NCBI RefSeq assembly: GCF_017652985.1 | Contig: NZ_JAGGDJ010000002.1 | Coordinates: 186,001-250,000 of the forward strand | Reading direction: 5' to 3' | Origin: Paenibacillus artemisiicola | GTDB lineage: Bacteria; Bacillota; Bacilli; Paenibacillales; Paenibacillaceae | Length of the DNA stretch: 64,000 nucleotides | Shown: positions 25,677 through 34,429 of the stretch, in pieces | Layout of the letters: each line of letters opens with the position of its first letter | How positions within the stretch are numbered: the stretch's first letter is position 1 | The notes under the pieces: model-generated | Databases searched by the model: none | What the model saw: the letters and a program-made list of their open reading frames with translations, nothing else | Told to the model about the DNA's origin: nothing | Made by a program: the position numbers and the translations under genes

Positions 25677-27422
25677 ATGATCGTCACCGAAAGGCGCGGC
25701 ACAAAGCAAGAGAGCATGCAAAAGCTCTTGAACAACGATTGGATTACCGGCTCGGAGGCTCTGCTCCGAAGCTTGCTGATTGAAGGCGTGGACTGCGTGT
25801 TCGGCATTCCGGGCGGAAGCGTGCTTCATATCTACGACGCCATTCACGATCTCCCGGACTTCGCGCATGTGTTGACGCGGCATGAACAGGGGGCCATCCA
25901 CGCCGCGGACGGCTATGCGCGGGCAACGGGGAAAGTGGGCGTTTGCTTCGCGACGTCGGGACCGGGAGCGACGAATCTCGTCACGGGCATCGCCACGGCC
26001 CACATGGACTCCGTTCCGCTGGTCGTGATTACCGGCAATGTCGCAACGCCGCTCATCGGTACGGATGCGTTCCAAGAAGCGGACATCACGGGGATTACGA
26101 TGCCGATCTCGAAGCACAATTATTTGGTTCGCGATGTCAACGAGCTGCCGAGGATCGTCCATGAAGCCTTTTATCTCGCTTCCACCGGGCGAAAGGGGCC
26201 GGTCGTGATCGATATTCCGAAGGACGTGACAAGCCAGACGGCGAGGTTCGATTACCCGACGGGCACGCCGCGCATTCGGGGCTATGAGCCGGAGACGATT
26301 CCGGATCGGGGCCAGGTCGGCAAATTGATCCAAGCGATCGCGGAAGCGGAACGTCCGGTTATTCTGGCGGGCGCGGGCGTCATCCATTCCGGCGCGTCCC
26401 TGGAATTGCTCGAATTCGCCGGCAAGACGCGAATTCCCGTTACGACGACGCTGCTTGGACTGGGCGGCTTCCCCAGCGCGCATGAATTATGGCTGGGCAT
26501 GCCGGGGATGCATGGCACGTATGCGGCGAACAAAGCGCTGCAGAATTGCGATCTGCTGATCGGCATCGGCGCGCGCTTCGATGACAGGGTCACGATGAAG
26601 ACGAGCGGTTTTGCGCCGAAGGCGAAGACGATCGCGCATATCGATATCGATCCGGCGGAGATCGGCAAGATCGTAGCGACGGCGATCCCGTGCGTCGGCG
26701 ACGTAAAATCCGTCCTTCGGTTGGCGAACGCGGCTGCGAAACCGGCGAGATCGGATGCGTGGCTTGCGGAGATCCAAGACAACAAGCTGCGTTATCCGCT
26801 TCGGTACGCGGACTCGGAAGCCGTATTGAAGCCGCAATACGTCATGGAAATGATCAGCGAAACGACCGGCGGCAAAGCGATCGTCACGACGGACGTCGGC
26901 CAGCATCAAATGTGGGCCGCCCAGTTTTACCGGTATTCGGAGCCGCGTTCGCTGATTACCTCGGGCGGCCTGGGCACGATGGGGTTCGGGCTGCCTTCCG
27001 CGATCGGGGCGCAGGTCGGCCGGCCGGATCGCCTCGTGGTGTCCGTGAACGGCGACGGCGGGATGCAGATGTGCGCGCAGGAGCTGGCGATATGCGCGAT
27101 CTACCGGATCCCCGTGAAGATCGTGATCTTGAACAACCAGGTTCTCGGCATGATCCGGCAATGGCAGGAGCTCATCTACGATAACCGGTTAAGCCATATG
27201 GACCTCTCGGGAAGCCCGGATTTCGTCAAGCTCGCCGAAGCCTACGGCGTGACCGGACTTCGGGCGACGAATAAGGCGGAGGCGCAAGAGGCGTGGAAGC
27301 GGGCGCTGGAACTTCCGGGTCCCGTGCTGATTGATTTTCAGATCAGTCAAGAGGAGAACGTGTACCCGATGGTTACGCCGGGCTCCACGATCGACGACAT
27401 GATTATGGGGGATGAAGCATGA
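25677..27422 (+). CDS. ilvB: Acetolactate synthase large subunit
   Basis: 581 residues from ATG 25677, preceded by GGGGGAGGA; the longer frame from 25653 overlaps that site. It is a ThDP enzyme joining two pyruvates (or pyruvate and 2-oxobutyrate) in isoleucine/valine/leucine synthesis. It shows the cofactor glutamate in TRHEQGAIHAADGYAR, the ThDP/Mg motif NGDGGMQMCAQELA (about 458) through ILNNQVLGMIRQWQ, and the FAD-binding middle domain. The next gene overlaps by 4 bp and encodes the regulatory subunit, which separates it from catabolic AlsS. The rest of the pathway (ilvC, leuA) is not adjacent. Confidence 0.93.
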   Translation: MIVTERRGTKQESMQKLLNNDWITGSEALLRSLLIEGVDCVFGIPGGSVLHIYDAIHDLPDFAHVLTRHEQGAIHAADGYARATGKVGVCFATSGPGATNLVTGIATAHMDSVPLVVITGNVATPLIGTDAFQEADITGITMPISKHNYLVRDVNELPRIVHEAFYLASTGRKGPVVIDIPKDVTSQTARFDYPTGTPRIRGYEPETIPDRGQVGKLIQAIAEAERPVILAGAGVIHSGASLELLEFAGKTRIPVTTTLLGLGGFPSAHELWLGMPGMHGTYAANKALQNCDLLIGIGARFDDRVTMKTSGFAPKAKTIAHIDIDPAEIGKIVATAIPCVGDVKSVLRLANAAAKPARSDAWLAEIQDNKLRYPLRYADSEAVLKPQYVMEMISETTGGKAIVTTDVGQHQMWAAQFYRYSEPRSLITSGGLGTMGFGLPSAIGAQVGRPDRLVVSVNGDGGMQMCAQELAICAIYRIPVKIVILNNQVLGMIRQWQELIYDNRLSHMDLSGSPDFVKLAEAYGVTGLRATNKAEAQEAWKRALELPGPVLIDFQISQEENVYPMVTPGSTIDDMIMGDEA

Positions 27423-27934
27423 AGCGGCATACGATTTCCGTCCTTGTCAACGACCACCCCGGCGTGCTGCAGCGGGTTGCCGGATTGTTCGGCCGCCGCG
27501 GGTTCAACATCGACAGCATCACGGTCGGCGAGTCGGAAGAAGCCGGCTTGTCCCGCATGGTCATCGTGACCACCGGAGACGACAAACGGCTCGAGCAAGT
27601 GAACAAGCAGCTTCATAAGCTGATCGACGTCATCCGCATCGCGGAGGTCAGCGCGTCGCCGTTCGTCGAGCGCGAGCTGGCGCTTATCCGCGTCAGCGCC
27701 GATGCCCGGCTGCGGCCGGATCTATTCGGAATCGTGGAGGCGTTCCGCGCCTCGATCGTCGATATCGGGGCGGACACGATGATCATCCAGGCGGTGGGCG
27801 ATCAAGAGAAGATCGATTCGTTCATTGGTCTCCTTCGGCCCTATGGCATCTTGGAACTGACGCGAACCGGCTTAACGGCCATGAGCCGCGAAGAAGCCGT
27901 CAACGGCATACCGCCTCTAGCGGAGATAGGTTGA
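27419..27934 (+). CDS. ilvH: Acetolactate synthase small (regulatory) subunit
   Basis: 171 residues, translationally coupled to ilvB through an ATGA overlap. An N-terminal ACT domain (HTISVLVNDHPGVLQRVAGLFGRRGFNIDSITVGESEE) binds valine for feedback inhibition, and the C-terminal part is the standard ALS_ss_C domain ending with LLRPYGILELTRTGLTAMSR. Length matches IlvH. A bidirectional terminator follows. Confidence 0.93.
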   Translation: MKRHTISVLVNDHPGVLQRVAGLFGRRGFNIDSITVGESEEAGLSRMVIVTTGDDKRLEQVNKQLHKLIDVIRIAEVSASPFVERELALIRVSADARLRPDLFGIVEAFRASIVDIGADTMIIQAVGDQEKIDSFIGLLRPYGILELTRTGLTAMSREEAVNGIPPLAEIG

Positions 27935-27964
27935 GCCGAGCGCTACGTGTAATCGCGATAAAAG

Positions 27965-27990
27965 AGGCAGCCGCAAGGCTGCCTTTTTAT
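27965..27990. terminator. Bidirectional intrinsic terminator
   Basis: Stem AGGCAGCC / GGCTGCCT with a GCAA loop, T-run on the plus side and A-run before it. It ends ilvBH and, read in reverse, the converging membrane-protein gene whose stop is at 27987. Confidence 0.8.
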
Positions 27991-28898
27991 TCGTTCAACG
28001 CCGCCGCTCGCGAATGGCGAATCCGGCGATTCGCGGCGGAGATGCACATCAAGGCGCCCGTCGTGACGAAGACGCCTGCCGGAAACCACCATGATCCCCA
28101 GGCGGGGTAAATAAGGGGCATCAACGATACGCCGAACGCGACGGGAACGGGCGTCTTGCACGCGATGCAGATCAAGAGCGTGATGAAGACGTTGATGACG
28201 CCGACCGTAATGATCGAATCGGCGAACAGGCGATACACGCCGACGGAGAGAAGGGCCGTAATCGTTAAGACGGCCAATCGAGGCGGAATGAGCTTCCAAG
28301 TAAAGTTCGAATGAAACACCTCGAAGATGAGGGCAAATACGGGCGGGACGATCAGCGCTTCAAATCCGGTCGCGGCCACGATGCCCATCCATAGCATTAA
28401 TAGAAGCGTGATGATCACCGTATCGGCGACGTTGCGGAATTTCACCGGATCCTTCGACGCCTTTTCGGGCGTGCGAACGGCGTACGCGGCCCACATGATG
28501 ACGAACGAAAAGACCGCCGTCGATAGCGCGAACACGTAATCATGCAAGCCGATAAAGATCGGCAGCAGGGCAGCCGGGATCGTCGGTCCGAATTGGACGC
28601 GGAATAGATGCATCAGGATGACGATGATCGCTAGGCCGATCCATAATTTGATCAACGGCGCCAGGGATGCATAATTCAAGGAAGTGCCGATGAAGGCTCC
28701 CAACGTAGGCGAGAGCCACAAGTGAAGGGGGTTCTTGATCCAGTGCGGGACCCGGAATACGATGACGCCCATCGCCATGCCCGCGATTTCAGGGAACAGC
28801 ACGTCCCGCTGATCGAGCAGCACCGAGCCGGCCAGCATGACAACGACGAGCAGATAGGCCCACAAAAATCTTCTGGTCTGCAGCATATTCCAAGCCAA
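27987..28898 (-). CDS. Ten-segment membrane protein with internal duplication (HPP-like)
   Basis: 303 residues from TTG 28898, chosen because AAAGGAG lies 8 nt upstream; an ATG at 28946 has no site. The protein is almost entirely membrane segments. Two halves look alike: LFPEIAGMAMGVIVF...FGPTIPAALLPIFIG in the first, and LIVPPVFALIFEVFH...PVPVAFGVSLMPLIYP in the second. This suggests a tandem duplication of a five-segment unit, reminiscent of HPP-family membrane proteins, although the HPP tripeptide is missing. The function is unknown. Confidence 0.75.
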   Translation of the reverse strand: MAWNMLQTRRFLWAYLLVVVMLAGSVLLDQRDVLFPEIAGMAMGVIVFRVPHWIKNPLHLWLSPTLGAFIGTSLNYASLAPLIKLWIGLAIIVILMHLFRVQFGPTIPAALLPIFIGLHDYVFALSTAVFSFVIMWAAYAVRTPEKASKDPVKFRNVADTVIITLLLMLWMGIVAATGFEALIVPPVFALIFEVFHSNFTWKLIPPRLAVLTITALLSVGVYRLFADSIITVGVINVFITLLICIACKTPVPVAFGVSLMPLIYPAWGSWWFPAGVFVTTGALMCISAANRRIRHSRAAALNE

Positions 28899-29133
28899 TG
28901 TCCGATCTCCTTTACGCAGCCGCTTTGATGGGATCACGTTATTCAATGAATCAGGGAGAGGCGGGATGATTTCGCTTCTTCGGCCTTGACGGATGTAGTA
29001 TCCGCTCGAAGCTGGAACTTATGCGCAGCGGTGCCACATCATTCGCGCAGGCCGGCGGTGGAGGCAAAACCGGATATCGGGGCAGGCTAACGAGGTAAAA
29101 AATCAATTAATCTTCAGGATTGGAGACGAATCG

Positions 29134-29673
29134 ATGAAAATCATGGTCATTATTACGCATCCGAACATGGAGACGTCCCGCGTCAATAAGGCATGGCGCG
29201 AAGAATTGCAAAAGCACGGCGAGATCACGGTCCACGAATTGTACGCGGCCTATCCGGACGAGAAAATCGACGTGGCCCGGGAGCAGCAGCTAATCGAGAG
29301 CCACGACCGCATTATTTTTCAATATCCGATGTATTGGTACAGCACGCCGCCGCTGCTCAAGAAGTGGTTCGATGAAGTCCTGCTGTACGGCTGGGCATAC
29401 GGATCGGACGCCAGCAAGACGGCCGGCAAGGAGATCGGCGTCGCCATCTCGACGTACGGCACGGAAGCGTCTTACCAATCCACCGGATTCAACCGGTTCA
29501 CGCTTCAAGAACTTCTCCGCCCGGTCGAAGCGCTGGCGCATTTCATCAGCGCGGACTATCTGCCTCATTTCGCGTTAAGCGATACGTCCAACCTGACGGA
29601 CGAACGGCTTGCGCAGAGCAAGAAGGACTATATGCAGCATATCCTCGGCGTAAAGTCGCCGGCGGTCCGCTGA
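29134..29673 (+). CDS. Flavodoxin-fold NAD(P)H-quinone reductase (KefF/YwrO-like)
   Basis: 179 residues. It shows the fold typical of the NAD(P)H dehydrogenase (quinone)/KefF family: KIMVIITHPNMETSRVNKAW, then RIIFQYPMYWYSTPPLLKKWFDEVL and a C-terminal FALSDTSNLTDERL. FMN-binding is expected at the TH-PN-x-SRVN loop. The family makes two-electron reductions of quinones, or regulates Kef potassium efflux. There is no Kef transporter adjacent, so a detoxifying quinone reductase is the simpler reading. GGAG is upstream of the ATG. Confidence 0.85.
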   Translation: MKIMVIITHPNMETSRVNKAWREELQKHGEITVHELYAAYPDEKIDVAREQQLIESHDRIIFQYPMYWYSTPPLLKKWFDEVLLYGWAYGSDASKTAGKEIGVAISTYGTEASYQSTGFNRFTLQELLRPVEALAHFISADYLPHFALSDTSNLTDERLAQSKKDYMQHILGVKSPAVR

Positions 29674-29748
29674 CCGGCGATTCACGATGACGAACGGCTC
29701 GGCAGACATACGGGCAGGTTCTTCCACCGGAAATAAACAGACGATTGG

Positions 29749-29772
29749 AACCGCGATTATCGCGGTTTTTTT
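29749..29772 (+). terminator. Intrinsic terminator
   Basis: Stem AACCGCGA / TCGCGGTT with a 3-nt loop and TTTTTT. Confidence 0.8.
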
Positions 29773-30140
29773 CGATTTGATTTTGTTTTGGGTTACGCAT
29801 GCGCGCTTCATGACCGGCCTCGTTAGAAGTAATTCTAAACGCATCGGCGACGCGTTGTAAAATACGGAATCCTGATACGTAGTATCGCTGCCGGTGATAG
29901 TAAAATACTGGATGCCATCCGCGCTTTGATAGAAGAAAACTATGATCGTGATAGAAAAAGAGGCATTGATCGATGAAGAACGATTTCGTTATAGTTGCGT
30001 TGTTCGAAACCGAGGCGACTCCCGGGGGAAGCCCAAGTAAATAATCGCGCTGGACATGAGGGGAAACTAAGCCAACGGACGGGATGGGCATTAGCTTGGA
30101 TATTGCGCTTCACGACAACGAAGAGAAAGGGGGGACCCGA
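29773..30140 (+). promoter_or_regulatory. Upstream region of lysR with LysR-type boxes
   Basis: No gene is supported here. The 15-bp box CTATGATCGTGATAG (29940-29954) has the T-N11-A spacing of LysR sites. GATAC-GTA-GTATC (about 29873-29885) and GATAGTAAAATAC nearby may be additional half-sites. The same CTATG...ATAG box recurs upstream of the transporter at 31098. The rest of the stretch shows nothing identifiable. Confidence 0.45.
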
Positions 30141-31055
30141 ATGGAATTGCGGCAGCTGGAATCCTTCATCACGACATCGGAGGAACTGCACTTTACGAGG
30201 GCTTCCGTGAAGCTGGGCATTACCCAGCCCTCCTTGAGCCATCAGATCAAGACGCTTGAAGACGAGCTCGGCGTCTTGCTGTTCGATCGCATCGGCAAAA
30301 AAATCGCGTTGACCGAGGCGGGAATGATTTTGTTCCGGCACTGCAAGCTGGCGTTCGGCAATTTAGCGAGCGCCGTCGACGAAATTCACGAGCTTCAGCA
30401 GATCGAGCGGGGAACTTTGACGGTCGGCGCGCTGCCCGGAGAATTGAACCAATTGGTATCGTCCTTGCTGCTTGATTTCCATCAGAGATACCCCAAAGTC
30501 CGGATTAAACTCATCGGCGACGAAGATATCGTCAACCAGGTTCTGCAAAACGAGTTGGACGTCGCCTTGACGATCTTTCCGGTCGAGGACGATCGCGTGC
30601 GAACGATTCCGCTCTATCGGGAAAACTTCTATTTCGTGGCGGCTTCGGATCATCCGTATGCGGGCCGTTCGGCCATTAATTTCGAGGACATTCTGAAGGT
30701 TCCGATCGTCATGTTTCCCGAAACGCACCGGTGCCGCCAATTGATCGACACGACGTGCACGGAGGCCGGCCGCAAGCTCGTCCCCTTGATCGAGACAACG
30801 ACGATCGAATCGTTGTTCAAGCTCGTACGTTCGGGCGCGGGAGGGACGATCTTATCGAGGACGCTCTTCGACATGTACGATTACGACGATTTGTTCCGCA
30901 TTCCGATCCAGAATCCCGCGCTGTCGAGGGAAGTCGGGATTGCGTATCACCGGGACAAGTATATGGGCAAAGCCGCCCTTGGGTTCATCGATCTGATTAC
31001 GGCTCACGTGAAGGAATTGAAGCAGGAAGCCGCGCCGTCGTACGGGGGGAATTAA
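30141..31055 (+). CDS. LysR family transcriptional regulator
   Basis: 304 residues from ATG 30141 with AAGGGGGG upstream. The DNA-binding domain reads LRQLESFITTSEELHFTRASVKLGITQPSLSHQIKTLEDELGVLLFDR. The effector domain follows (IERGTLTVGALPGELNQLVSSLLLDF). The next gene, a TDT-family transporter 200 bp downstream, carries the same operator-like box as this gene's own upstream region. It is therefore the likely regulator of that transporter and of itself. Confidence 0.88.
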   Translation: MELRQLESFITTSEELHFTRASVKLGITQPSLSHQIKTLEDELGVLLFDRIGKKIALTEAGMILFRHCKLAFGNLASAVDEIHELQQIERGTLTVGALPGELNQLVSSLLLDFHQRYPKVRIKLIGDEDIVNQVLQNELDVALTIFPVEDDRVRTIPLYRENFYFVAASDHPYAGRSAINFEDILKVPIVMFPETHRCRQLIDTTCTEAGRKLVPLIETTTIESLFKLVRSGAGGTILSRTLFDMYDYDDLFRIPIQNPALSREVGIAYHRDKYMGKAALGFIDLITAHVKELKQEAAPSYGGN

Positions 31056-31097
31056 CCGTCCGCGCAGCGGTCTTCCTCGATTTATCATTGTTCTGGT

Positions 31098-31152
31098 CTA
31101 TGGTTTCTATAGTAACAGCGGTATTGATCTATGATTTTGCATCCCATACAAT
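31098..31152 (+). promoter_or_regulatory. LysR box and sigma-A promoter of the TDT transporter
   Basis: CTATGGTTTCTATAG (31098-31112) has an inverted CTAT/ATAG with T-N11-A spacing. Twelve bp downstream begins TTGATC (31124-31129), spaced 17 bp from TACAAT (31147-31152). A box just upstream of -35 is the usual place for an activating LysR protein. Confidence 0.6.
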
Positions 31153-31268
31153 GAGCCAACAGGAGAAAAGCCGATCTGATCGGGAGGAAAACGAATAAAG
31201 GAGCGGATCCTTTTGACGTATCTCAACGACTTCACGCGATCGCCTCCGCATTACTCATACAGAAAGCG

Positions 31269-32261
31269 GTGTCCGTCATGCAAGCAGCGACTGCCATGCA
31301 GAAACCAAAAAGCATCGGTTCCATTCAATTTTTGCCCGTTAATTTATTTGCGTCCGTGATGGGAATCTCGGGCCTGTCCTTGGCGTGGAGGGAGGCGAAC
31401 AAGGTATTCGGCGCCTCCACCGTCATAGCCGACGTAACGGGGATGATCGCCATCGCGATCTTTATCGCGTTAAGCATCGGGTATCTCGCGAAATGGGTGA
31501 ACTACAGCCAGAAAGTCAAGGCTGAATTCAAGCATCCGATTATCGGGAACTTTTTCGGTACGATTACGATCGCGATTCTATTGCTCTCCTCCGTCATCGG
31601 CGTATACAGTACGCGATTCGGTCAGGTAATCTGGATCATCGGCACCGTATCGGCGTTAGCGCTTTGTTTTGTTTTCGTCACGCGATTGTTGAACGGGAAT
31701 CATGAGCCGGTGAACAAGGTTCCGGCTTCGCTGGTACCCGTGGTGGGCACCCTCGATATTTCGGTGGCCGGAGGGTCGATGCCGTTTCCGTGGGCGCATG
31801 AAGTGAATCTGTTATCGCTGGCGATAGGCGGCGTGATCGCGTTGGTGTACTTCACGTTGATCTTCTCCCGATTGATTCATCACGCGCCGATGCCGGCCGG
31901 ACTAACGCCTTCCATGATCATCATGATCGCGCCGTTCGAGGTCGGTTTTCTCGGGTATACGAACTTCGAGCAGCGGATCGATCAATTCGCTTCGATTTTG
32001 TTCTACTTCGGACTCTTTTTATTCCTTGTCTTGTTCTTCAAAGTATTCAAGAAGACGATCCCGTTCGGCGCTTCCTGGTGGGGAGTCAGCTTCCCGATGG
32101 CCGCGCTCAGCAACGCGGCGCTTAAATACGCGCTGTTCGCGGATTCTTGGCCCTTGATCGCGCTGTCGGGCATTATTTTGGCCGTGTTCAGCCTCGTCGT
32201 GGTCGTGCTCTTCGTCCGAACGCTGAAATTGCTGGTTAACGGGGAATTGCTCAGAGGCTGA
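31269..32261 (+). CDS. TDT-family (SLAC1/TehA-like) membrane transporter
   Basis: About 330 residues with ten predicted membrane segments. The segment LPVNLFASVMGISGLSLAWREA is the diagnostic N-terminal motif of the tellurite-resistance/dicarboxylate transporter (TDT) family, which includes TehA and the plant anion channel SLAC1. APFEVGFLGYTNFEQRIDQFA lies near residues 218-238. Members move anions such as malate or sulfite, or confer tellurite resistance. The start is GTG 31269 or ATG 31278; neither has a strong ribosome binding site. Its control by the preceding LysR is inferred from the shared box. Confidence 0.82.
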   Translation: MSVMQAATAMQKPKSIGSIQFLPVNLFASVMGISGLSLAWREANKVFGASTVIADVTGMIAIAIFIALSIGYLAKWVNYSQKVKAEFKHPIIGNFFGTITIAILLLSSVIGVYSTRFGQVIWIIGTVSALALCFVFVTRLLNGNHEPVNKVPASLVPVVGTLDISVAGGSMPFPWAHEVNLLSLAIGGVIALVYFTLIFSRLIHHAPMPAGLTPSMIIMIAPFEVGFLGYTNFEQRIDQFASILFYFGLFLFLVLFFKVFKKTIPFGASWWGVSFPMAALSNAALKYALFADSWPLIALSGIILAVFSLVVVVLFVRTLKLLVNGELLRG

Positions 32262-32377
32262 TCGGCAAGCTTCATACGGTAAGGAGATGGAGGCGAGGCA
32301 GTTCATGAACGAGCTGTCTCCCTGCAAATCGATCGCTCATCAATCACGGTTAGGCAAGAGGAAGGGATGGAACGAAA

Positions 32378-33184
32378 ATGGAATACAGCCCGCTTCAACA
32401 TGACGTCGATTTTGAAAATGCCCATTTATTCGGCTGCTATGTCATGGTCGTAACGAATGAGAAAATGACCGGCGGAGGATGCATAGAACGCTTTGACGAA
32501 GACCGCGTCGTGATCGGGGGCAAGCCGTTTTCGCGCGCGGGTTCGTCGTTCATTCCGATGCCTCCGCCTCAAATGGACATGAGCGCGCTGTATGGGAGGC
32601 GCTCGTCACAACAGACATTTGCACAAAATACGAAGCTCGGTTACGCATCCGGAAGCGGTACGAATTTTAAAGCATGGAGGGTGACGATCGGTATGAATAT
32701 CAAGCAAACGTCCTGCAAATTAATCGTCGTCGGACTGGGCTTGTCGATCGGCTTGACGTGCTTCGGGGTCGGACAAGCCCCGAAAGCGAACGCCATGTCC
32801 TCGAAGACGGCCGCCAAGTTGATTCATTACGCGGACAATTATTTGGGAACGCCCTATCAATTCGGCGTAAGCACGGCGACGACGGATTATTTCGACTGCT
32901 CCTCCTTTACAATGCGCGTATACAAGAAATACGGCTACGAGCTGCCGCGCACGGCCCGCGAACAAGCCCGGGTCGGACGGTTGATCGCGAAGCCGCAGCT
33001 GAAGGAAGGCGATCTCGTGTTCTTCCGCGTACCGAGCCGGGGCAGCTTCATCGGGCATGTCGGCATCTATGCCGGCAAAGGCAAGATGTTAAACGCCTAT
33101 GGCGCCGGCGGCGTCAAATTGACCCGCCTGGACTCGGGCTATTGGAAGGCGCATTACGTGACCGCGCGCCGTCTCGGATCGTGA
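32378..33184 (+). CDS. NlpC/P60 cell-wall peptidase with unusual N-terminal extension
   Basis: The frame from ATG 32378 (AGGAAGGGATGG upstream) runs 268 codons. Residues 106-268 are a complete secreted NlpC/P60 endopeptidase: signal peptide MNIKQTSCKLIVVGLGLSIGL..., YADNYLGTPYQFG, catalytic Cys in YFDCSSFTMRVY, and His in IGHVGIYAGKGKML. It cleaves peptidoglycan stem peptides. The first 60 residues (LFGCYVMVVTNEKMTGGGCIERFDEDRVVIGG...FIPM) look like a separate small cytosolic protein. The following 40 look like non-coding sequence read through. An internal ATG at 32693 (GGAGG 12 nt upstream) would give the ordinary secreted form. I regard 32693 as the likely start of the enzyme. Confidence 0.75.
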   Translation: MEYSPLQHDVDFENAHLFGCYVMVVTNEKMTGGGCIERFDEDRVVIGGKPFSRAGSSFIPMPPPQMDMSALYGRRSSQQTFAQNTKLGYASGSGTNFKAWRVTIGMNIKQTSCKLIVVGLGLSIGLTCFGVGQAPKANAMSSKTAAKLIHYADNYLGTPYQFGVSTATTDYFDCSSFTMRVYKKYGYELPRTAREQARVGRLIAKPQLKEGDLVFFRVPSRGSFIGHVGIYAGKGKMLNAYGAGGVKLTRLDSGYWKAHYVTARRLGS

Positions 33185-33250
33185 CGGATTCGGCCTTGGC
33201 GCATGCGGAGATGATGGGACATCTTAGAAACGAACGGGGAGGACGGAGAC

Positions 33251-34429
33251 ATGAGCAAGCATATTCTGATACTGGGGGCGGGCTATGGCGGCCTGCTCGG
33301 TGCGCTTACCGCACGGCGGTATTTTACGGCGGAGGAAGCGACGATTACGGTCATTAATCAATCCGAATCGCACCAAATCATCACCGAGCTGCATCGTCTG
33401 GCGGCCGGTAACGTCACCGAGAAAGCCGTCGCGCTGCCGCTCGGGCATCTGCTCAGAGGCAAAGACATCCATCTGCGCATCGGCACGGTGTCCAAAATCG
33501 ATCCGGAAAACCGGCGAGTCGAATTGGAAAACGGCGTGTCCTGCGACTATGACGCGCTTGTCCTGGCGCTCGGCAGCGAAACGAACTTCGTCGGCGTTCC
33601 GGGGCTGCAGGACAACAGCCTCACGCTGAAATCCGTCGCGGATGCGAACCGGATCTTCGCGCGCGTCAAAGACCGGATCGCCGCGTACGCGCGCTCCAGA
33701 TCAAAGGCGGACGCGACCTTCGTCATCGGCGGCGGCGGCTTGACGGGCGTCGAATTGATCGGCGAGCTGGCTGACGAGCTCCCGCTTATATGCCGCGAAC
33801 GCGGCGTCGATTACGAAGCCGTCGCGTTGTACTTGGTAGAGTCCAAATCTTCCATTCTGCCCGCGTTCCCGGCGGACCTCGTCGAAAGGGCGACGAAGAG
33901 CCTCGAGGCCCGCGGCGTGCGATTCTTGACGGGCCGGAGGATCAGCCGGGTAGACGGCTCTTCGGTCAGCCTGACCGACGGGCAGACCATCGAATCGGGT
34001 ACCGTGATATGGGCGGGCGGCGTTCAAGGCAACTCGCTCGTGGCGAACTGCGGCATCGACGTAGATCGGGGACGCGCGACGGTCAACGAATATCTGCAAT
34101 CCGTCTCGCATCCGGATGTATTCCTTGCCGGAGATTGCGCGATCGTATTCGGACCGGACGGATTGCCCTACCCGCAGACCGCGCAGCTGGCCTGGCAAAT
34201 GGGCGAACTCGTCGGAAGAAACCTGTTCGCTTCCTTCAAAGGCGGCAAAATGACGGCGTTCAAGCCGGTGAACTCCGGATCCCTCGCCAGCTTGGGGCGT
34301 AAGGACGGCATCGGCATGATCGGCGAGAGCGGCATCGAACTGAGAGGCCTGCCGGCGTCCTTGATGAAGAAAGCAAGCGGCATGCGGTACTTGGCGCATA
34401 TCAACGGGTTATTCGCGCTTGCGTATTGA
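33251..34429 (+). CDS. Type II NADH dehydrogenase-like flavoprotein (NDH-2)
   Basis: 392 residues. The FAD site is at the N-terminus (KHILILGAGYGGLLGALTARR), the NAD site is FVIGGGGLTGVELIGELADEL (about 157-177), and the second FAD segment is HPDVFLAGDCAIV with PQTAQLAWQMGELVGRNL. It is a membrane-associated, non-proton-pumping NADH:quinone oxidoreductase, or a close relative. ACGGGGAGG precedes the ATG. Its 3' end overlaps the convergent coat-protein gene by 21 bp. Confidence 0.87.
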   Translation: MSKHILILGAGYGGLLGALTARRYFTAEEATITVINQSESHQIITELHRLAAGNVTEKAVALPLGHLLRGKDIHLRIGTVSKIDPENRRVELENGVSCDYDALVLALGSETNFVGVPGLQDNSLTLKSVADANRIFARVKDRIAAYARSRSKADATFVIGGGGLTGVELIGELADELPLICRERGVDYEAVALYLVESKSSILPAFPADLVERATKSLEARGVRFLTGRRISRVDGSSVSLTDGQTIESGTVIWAGGVQGNSLVANCGIDVDRGRATVNEYLQSVSHPDVFLAGDCAIVFGPDGLPYPQTAQLAWQMGELVGRNLFASFKGGKMTAFKPVNSGSLASLGRKDGIGMIGESGIELRGLPASLMKKASGMRYLAHINGLFALAY

